A stretch of 64,000 nt of DNA, taken from contig NZ_SNYN01000017.1 of the NCBI RefSeq assembly GCF_004363075.1, positions 36,742 through 100,741 of the forward strand, given 5' to 3'. The position numbers and the translations under genes are program-made. Positions 60,174 to 64,000 of this stretch are shown here, piece by piece (position 1 is the stretch's first letter; every line of letters starts with the position of its first letter). The notes beneath the pieces are model-generated. The model was given only the letters and a program-made list of their open reading frames with translations. It was not told the DNA's origin and did no database searches. The stretch comes from Actinorugispora endophytica. Its GTDB lineage: Bacteria > Actinomycetota > Actinomycetes > Streptosporangiales > Streptosporangiaceae.

Positions 60174-61343
60174 GTGTCCCCCACCCTTCTGTCCGACGCG
60201 ACTCCGCTGCGTGTCGCCATCGTGACCGAATCGTTCCTCCCCCAAGTCAACGGCGTGACCAACTCGGTCTGCCGGGTCGCCGAGCACCTCGCCGCCACCG
60301 GGCACGAGGCGGTGATCATCGCTCCCGGACCGGGTCCGGCCCACTACGCGGGCTTCCCCGTGATCCGGCTGCCCGGGGTCTCCCTGCCCGGCTACCGCTC
60401 CTTCTCCGCGGGCCTGCCCACCCGCCGGCTGATGACGACCGCGCTGCGCGGTTTCGCACCCGACGTGGTGCACCTGGCCTCGCCCGCGCTACTGGGGCAC
60501 GCCGCCGTCGAGGTCGCCCGGCGCTGGGCGCTGCCGACCGTCGCCGTCTTCCAGACCGACCTGGTCGGGTTCGCGGGCCGCTACGGCATCCCCGCGGCCG
60601 GGGTGCTGTGGCCCTACCTGAACCGGATCCACTCCGCGGTGGACCGCACCCTCGTCCCCTCCACCGCGACCCTGCGGACGCTCGCCGCCCAGGGGTTCCC
60701 CCGGCTGAACCTGTGGCCGCGCGGGGTGGACGGCGATCGCTTCGACCCCGCCCACCGCGACGAGGCGCTGCGGCGGCGGATCGCCCCCGACGGGCAGGTG
60801 ATCGTCGGCTACGTCGGACGGCTGGCCCGCGACAAGCGGGTGGACCTGCTCGCCCAGGTGCAGAAGCTGCGCGGGGTCCGGCTGGTGGTGGTCGGGGACG
60901 GCCCCGACCGGGCCAGGCTGCGCCGCAGGCTCCCCGACGCGGTGTTCACCGGCCAGCGCACCGGCGCCGAGCTGTCCCGGCTGTACGCGAGCCTGGACGT
61001 GTTCGTGCACACCGGCGCCGACGAGACCTTCTGCCAGGCCGTCCAGGAGGCGCTGTCCTCCGGTGTCCCGGTGGTGGCCCCGGCCTCGGGCGGTCCGCTG
61101 GACCTGGTCCGGGACGGGCGCAACGGGCTGCTGTACGCGCCCGATTCGGTCCGCGAACTGCGGTTGGCCGCGGGACGGCTCGTCCACAACCCCGAACTGC
61201 GCGCCCGGCTCGCGGCCGCGGCCCGGCCGAGCGTGCGCGAACGCACCTGGGCCTCGGTCAACGACCGCCTCGTCGAGCACTACCGGGAGGTCACCGCGTC
61301 CAGCGACAGCCTCGTCCGGCGGTCCGGCTCGCCCGCCGCCTGA
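60174..61343 (+). CDS. GT4 glycosyltransferase (MgtA/PimB-like)
   Basis: A 389-residue GT-B enzyme of family GT4, resembling GDP-mannose-dependent alpha-mannosyltransferases of actinobacterial phosphatidylinositol mannoside or glycolipid synthesis. N-domain: VAIVTESFLPQVNGVTNSVCRVAEHLAATGHEAVIIAPG and FQTDLVGFAGRYGI. C-domain: VGYVGRLARDKRVDLLAQVQKLRGVRLVVVGDGPDRARLRRRLPDAVFTGQ, with the nucleotide-sugar EX7E-like DETFCQAVQEALSSGVPVVAPASGGPLDLV. The GTG at 60174 has GGAGAAG at proper spacing; a GTG four codons earlier is possible. Donor and acceptor are not certain. Confidence 0.92.
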   Translation: MSPTLLSDATPLRVAIVTESFLPQVNGVTNSVCRVAEHLAATGHEAVIIAPGPGPAHYAGFPVIRLPGVSLPGYRSFSAGLPTRRLMTTALRGFAPDVVHLASPALLGHAAVEVARRWALPTVAVFQTDLVGFAGRYGIPAAGVLWPYLNRIHSAVDRTLVPSTATLRTLAAQGFPRLNLWPRGVDGDRFDPAHRDEALRRRIAPDGQVIVGYVGRLARDKRVDLLAQVQKLRGVRLVVVGDGPDRARLRRRLPDAVFTGQRTGAELSRLYASLDVFVHTGADETFCQAVQEALSSGVPVVAPASGGPLDLVRDGRNGLLYAPDSVRELRLAAGRLVHNPELRARLAAAARPSVRERTWASVNDRLVEHYREVTASSDSLVRRSGSPAA

Positions 61344-61484
61344 CGGCCCTCCCCGGTTCCGGCCTCCGCCACGCGCCCGGTTTCTCTTTTGTCGGGCGAA
61401 TGGCGTTACGCTGGCCGGGATGGCACGGGGCGGACCAGTCCCTTCCGCTATGACCGGTCCCCCTGTGCCACGACCGCGTCCGTG

Positions 61485-62771
61485 TCAGCCCGCCGCGGCG
61501 GACAGCGCGCGGTCTCCGCCGCGCACCCCGTCGAGCACCTCGTCGAGGCGGTCCAGGTGGGCGCGGATCCACGGCAGTGCCGTGGGGTCCCCGGCGGCCA
61601 GCGCGGTGTGGCGCTGCGCCTCGGTGTCCCCGTAGAGCAGGCTGGTCGCCACCCTCATCCGCAGCGCCCCGGCGTCCTCGCCGAACTCCACCGCGGGGAG
61701 CACGCCCATCCCGTAGCGCTCCAGCAGCAGCCCGGCCAGCCCCCGCCCCGTGGTCACGCCGTGGTCGGCGGCGAGGAACCCGCGCCAGGACTCGAAGTCC
61801 GGGTAGAGGTAGAAGGCGGCCTGAGGGGCGACGACCGTCGCCCCGACCGCCGCGAACCGGTCGGCGACGGCCCGCGCGACGATGCCGTGCAGGCGGCGGC
61901 TCCGGGCGATGGAGTCGGTGATCTCGGCGGGCTCGCCGAAGGCGTAGGCCGCGGCCCGCTGGACCGGGCCCGCCGGGCTGGACCAGATCTCGCTGGCGAC
62001 CCCCAGCAGGTCGGCGCGCAGGCGCCGTCCGATGTCGCCCTCGGGAAGGCGCGCGACGCCGATCCGCCAGCCGCCCAGGGCGAGGCTCTTGCTCAGCCCG
62101 GTGGTGACGACGGTGCGTTCGGGCGCGAACTCGGCGGGGCTGTGCACGACGGTGGCGGGGTCGTGCACGAGGTCGCGGTAGATCTCGTCGGAGACGACCA
62201 CCAGATCGAGCTCGCGCGCGACCCGGGCCAGGCGGCGGACGGTGCCGCGCGACGCGACGGTGCCGGTGGGGTTGTCCGGGCTCGTGACGATGACCGCGCG
62301 CACGTCGCGCCCGTCCGACCGGGCCCTGGTGACGGCCTCGGCCAGCAGCCCGGGATCCGGGACGCCGCCCTGGGCGGGCAGGGTCGGCACGAACAACGGA
62401 CGGTGCCCCACCAGCTGGGTCTGGGCCGCGTAGCTCACCCAGCTCGGCGCGGCGATGGCGACGTCGCCGCCGATGCCCAGCAGCAGCGCGTACAGCAGCG
62501 GCTTGCTTCCGGGGCCCGCGACGACCTGGTCCGGGTCGGTCTCCAGGTTCCGGCGCCGCCAGTATCCGGCGGCCGCTTCGCGGAGCTCGCGCAGGCCCGC
62601 GACGGGTCCGTAGGCGTTCTGGCCGCCTCCGGCCGCGAGCGCGTCGCGCATCACGGGGATCACGGGCAGGCCCGCCTCCCCGAATCCCATCGGTAGGACG
62701 GGGAGCCCTTGGCGGCGCCTGCGGACGAGTGCTTCGTTGACTGCGAGGGTCGCGGAAACGGTGACGGACAT
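61485..62771 (-). CDS. Class I/II PLP aminotransferase
   Basis: A 428-residue fold-type I aminotransferase. Signatures: LPMGFGEAGLPVIPVMRDALAAGGGQNAYGPVAGLRELREAAAGYW, VTSPDNPTGTVASRGTVRRL (PLP/substrate), VVSDEIYRDLV (PLP-ring Asp, Tyr) and TGLSKSLALGGWRIGVARLP with the Schiff-base Lys in LSKS. The layout is that of aspartate/valine-pyruvate-type enzymes, and the amino acid is unknown. It is divergent from a LysR gene 139 bp away, which probably controls it. Confidence 0.9.
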   Translation of the reverse strand: MSVTVSATLAVNEALVRRRRQGLPVLPMGFGEAGLPVIPVMRDALAAGGGQNAYGPVAGLRELREAAAGYWRRRNLETDPDQVVAGPGSKPLLYALLLGIGGDVAIAAPSWVSYAAQTQLVGHRPLFVPTLPAQGGVPDPGLLAEAVTRARSDGRDVRAVIVTSPDNPTGTVASRGTVRRLARVARELDLVVVSDEIYRDLVHDPATVVHSPAEFAPERTVVTTGLSKSLALGGWRIGVARLPEGDIGRRLRADLLGVASEIWSSPAGPVQRAAAYAFGEPAEITDSIARSRRLHGIVARAVADRFAAVGATVVAPQAAFYLYPDFESWRGFLAADHGVTTGRGLAGLLLERYGMGVLPAVEFGEDAGALRMRVATSLLYGDTEAQRHTALAAGDPTALPWIRAHLDRLDEVLDGVRGGDRALSAAAG

Positions 62772-62789
62772 GGAGGAATCAACTCCGCT

Positions 62790-62803
62790 TGATCGAAAGA
62801 TCA
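62790..62803. promoter_or_regulatory. Candidate LysR operator
   Basis: TGATCGAAAGATCA is a perfect 5-bp inverted repeat about a GAAA spacer and contains a T-N11-A-like core. It lies 19 bp before the aminotransferase start and 108 bp before the divergent lysR start, a usual place for a LysR binding site. Confidence 0.45.
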
Positions 62804-62910
62804 CGTGGTACGACCCCGGCCTGGGCCTACCGGTTTCACACTGCCCACAGTGCCCACATCCATCCATTAGCACAAGCGAGTCTTTCCGATGGAAGGCGTA
62901 AGGTGAACTT

Positions 62911-63852
62911 ATGCTTGATTTGAGACGGCTCCAACTGCTGTACGAATTCGCCGGTCACGGCACGATCGCCGCGACCGCCGCCGCGCTGGGGTACACCCCG
63001 TCCGCGGTGTCCCAGCAGCTGTCCGCGCTGGAGCGGGAGGTCGACGCGCAGCTGCTGGACCGCACCGCCCGCAGCGCCGAGCTGACCGACGCCGGACGGC
63101 TCCTCCTGGAGCACGCCGAGCAGATCCTGGCGATGGTCGAGGCCGCCGAGTCGGTGCTGGCCGCGCAGAACGGCACTCCCCGGGGGCTGGTCACCATGAC
63201 GGCGTTCCCCACCGCGGCCGTCGCCTTCGCCCCCGCTCTCGCGCACAGCCTGCGCTCCCACGAGGGCGTGCAGCTGGTGCTGCGCCAGACCACGGAGGGC
63301 AGCGGCACCCGCCAGGTCCGCACCGCCGAGGCCGATATCTCCCTGGTCGACGACTGGACGGGCCGTACACCCGACAGCGCGGCGGGCATCCTGCGGCACT
63401 ACCTGCTGTTGCGCGACCCCCTCGTGCTCGCGGTGCCCCAGGGTCACCGCCTGGCCGATCCGGCGGTCCCGGTCGACCTGGCCGCGCTGTGCGAGGAGTC
63501 CTGGGTGACCGCCCCTCTGGGCGAGCCCTCCCGCACCGCCATCGACCGCCTCCTCGCCGACGTCGACGGCGCCCCCGGCGCGGCCTGGGAGTTCGAGGGG
63601 ATCGGCACCATCATGAGCCTGGTCGCCCGCGGCCTGGGCATCGCCGCGGTGCCCTCGCTCTCGTTCACCTCGGCCGCTCCCGGCCTCGTCCACCGCCGCC
63701 TCCCCGGCGCCCCGGTCCGCGACGTCTACGCCGTCGTCCGCGCCAGCAGCGTTCGGCGCCCCGCCATCGACGTCACCCTCACCGCCCTGCGCGAAGCCGT
63801 CAGGGACGTCGAACGCGTCCTCGACGCCGAGATCGGCGGAGCCCCGTCCTAG
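62911..63852 (+). CDS. LysR family transcriptional regulator
   Basis: A 313-residue LysR protein. N-terminal winged HTH: LDLRRLQLLYEFAGHGTIAATAAALGYTPSAVSQQLSALEREVDAQLLDRTARSAELTDAGRLLLEHAEQIL. Periplasmic-binding-like effector domain from about residue 92, with GIGTIMSLVARGLGIAAVPSLSF near the end. The AAALGYTPSAVSQQLSALEREV form is common for actinobacterial LysR regulators of amino-acid genes. It is divergent from the aminotransferase gene. ATG start after AAGGTG. Confidence 0.93.
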   Translation: MLDLRRLQLLYEFAGHGTIAATAAALGYTPSAVSQQLSALEREVDAQLLDRTARSAELTDAGRLLLEHAEQILAMVEAAESVLAAQNGTPRGLVTMTAFPTAAVAFAPALAHSLRSHEGVQLVLRQTTEGSGTRQVRTAEADISLVDDWTGRTPDSAAGILRHYLLLRDPLVLAVPQGHRLADPAVPVDLAALCEESWVTAPLGEPSRTAIDRLLADVDGAPGAAWEFEGIGTIMSLVARGLGIAAVPSLSFTSAAPGLVHRRLPGAPVRDVYAVVRASSVRRPAIDVTLTALREAVRDVERVLDAEIGGAPS

Positions 63853-63880
63853 TGCCCCTCGTCCCTCGTCCCGGTGGTCG

Positions 63881-64000
63881 GGGGGGGGGGGGGGGGGGGC
63901 CCGGCCGCCCCCCCCCCCCCCCCGGCCGGCCCCCCCCCGCGGGGGGGCGGTGGGGCGCCCGGGCGCGGCGCACCACGGAGGCCGGGGGGGCGGGGGGGAG
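63881..64000. other. Low-complexity homopolymer sequence, probable contig-end artefact
   Basis: The last ~120 bases contain a run of about 20 G, a run of about 17 C and other G/C blocks without any gene-like structure. The change is abrupt after the LysR stop. Natural DNA of this organism shows nothing similar elsewhere in the window. Poor base calling at a contig end is the simplest explanation. Confidence 0.75.

Noticed and set aside
63881..64000. G-quadruplex cluster or chromosome end (telomere-like) sequence
   Set aside because: The runs are irregular homopolymers without inverted-repeat structure, which fits bad sequence better than a telomere.

Overview
The window is 64 kb of very GC-rich DNA with GTG and TTG starts, purine-rich ribosome binding sites and strong third-position G/C bias. 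Gene families point to a filamentous actinomycete: roadblock/P450 conservon-type genes, DUF6504, DUF6457, DUF2617, Rv2231c-type CobC, a BMP-type nucleoside transporter and two Ser/Thr kinases. A Nocardiopsis-like genome is my best guess, by inference only. No rRNA, transposase, integrase, phage gene or CRISPR array is visible. The last ~120 bases are homopolymer-rich and look like a bad contig end.

Layout. 1-13.2 kb: a cut-off cobC, two GNAT acetyltransferases, an amidase, a DUF6504 gene with a LexA/SOS-like box, a Ser/Thr kinase with an extracellular domain, a quinone oxidoreductase, an SPFH/NfeD membrane pair, then cobQ-cobD for cobalamin. 13.4-18.9 kb: a 19-codon micro-ORF with its own hairpin, tRNA-Arg(TCT), a roadblock protein followed by two P450s (the first lacks the K-helix EXXR), and a tandem two-HTH TetR protein. 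18.9-22.5 kb: a compact minus-strand operon DUF4178 - DUF2617 - small lipoprotein - DUF350 - membrane-anchored spermidine synthase. 23-25.8 kb: acyl-CoA oxidase and TetR. 25.8-30.5 kb: an Lrp/AsnC regulator and a 2-oxoacid dehydrogenase cluster in which E1-alpha and E1-beta are followed by a free lipoyl-domain protein and an alpha/beta hydrolase instead of a normal E2.

30.8-41.4 kb is a nucleoside uptake and salvage region. A BMP lipoprotein, a double ATPase and two permeases run straight into cytidine deaminase and thymidine phosphorylase. Facing them is an operon of a GNAT protein, purine nucleoside phosphorylase and a phosphohexomutase/phosphopentomutase-type enzyme. Together they can import nucleosides, deaminate cytidine, split nucleosides by phosphorolysis and possibly recycle the pentose phosphate.

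41.6-64 kb is mixed metabolism and regulation: a hypothetical protein, a lone PTS EIIA, a divergent MFS/TetR pair, an RNase H-like protein, a DUF418-type membrane protein, acetoacetyl-CoA synthetase, a secreted SGNH hydrolase, ornithine aminotransferase, an acyl-CoA ligase, a second Ser/Thr kinase, a DedA protein, thiD under a TPP riboswitch, a sodium:alanine symporter, DUF6457, a GT4 glycosyltransferase, and a divergent aminotransferase/LysR pair.

Two families of dispersed intergenic hairpins recur. One has three copies with 20-23 bp perfect arms and an 18-nt conserved loop; the other is a 112-bp element in two copies. The candidates I consider most likely to be under-described systems are the DUF4178/DUF2617/DUF350/spermidine-synthase operon and the E2-less dehydrogenase cluster.
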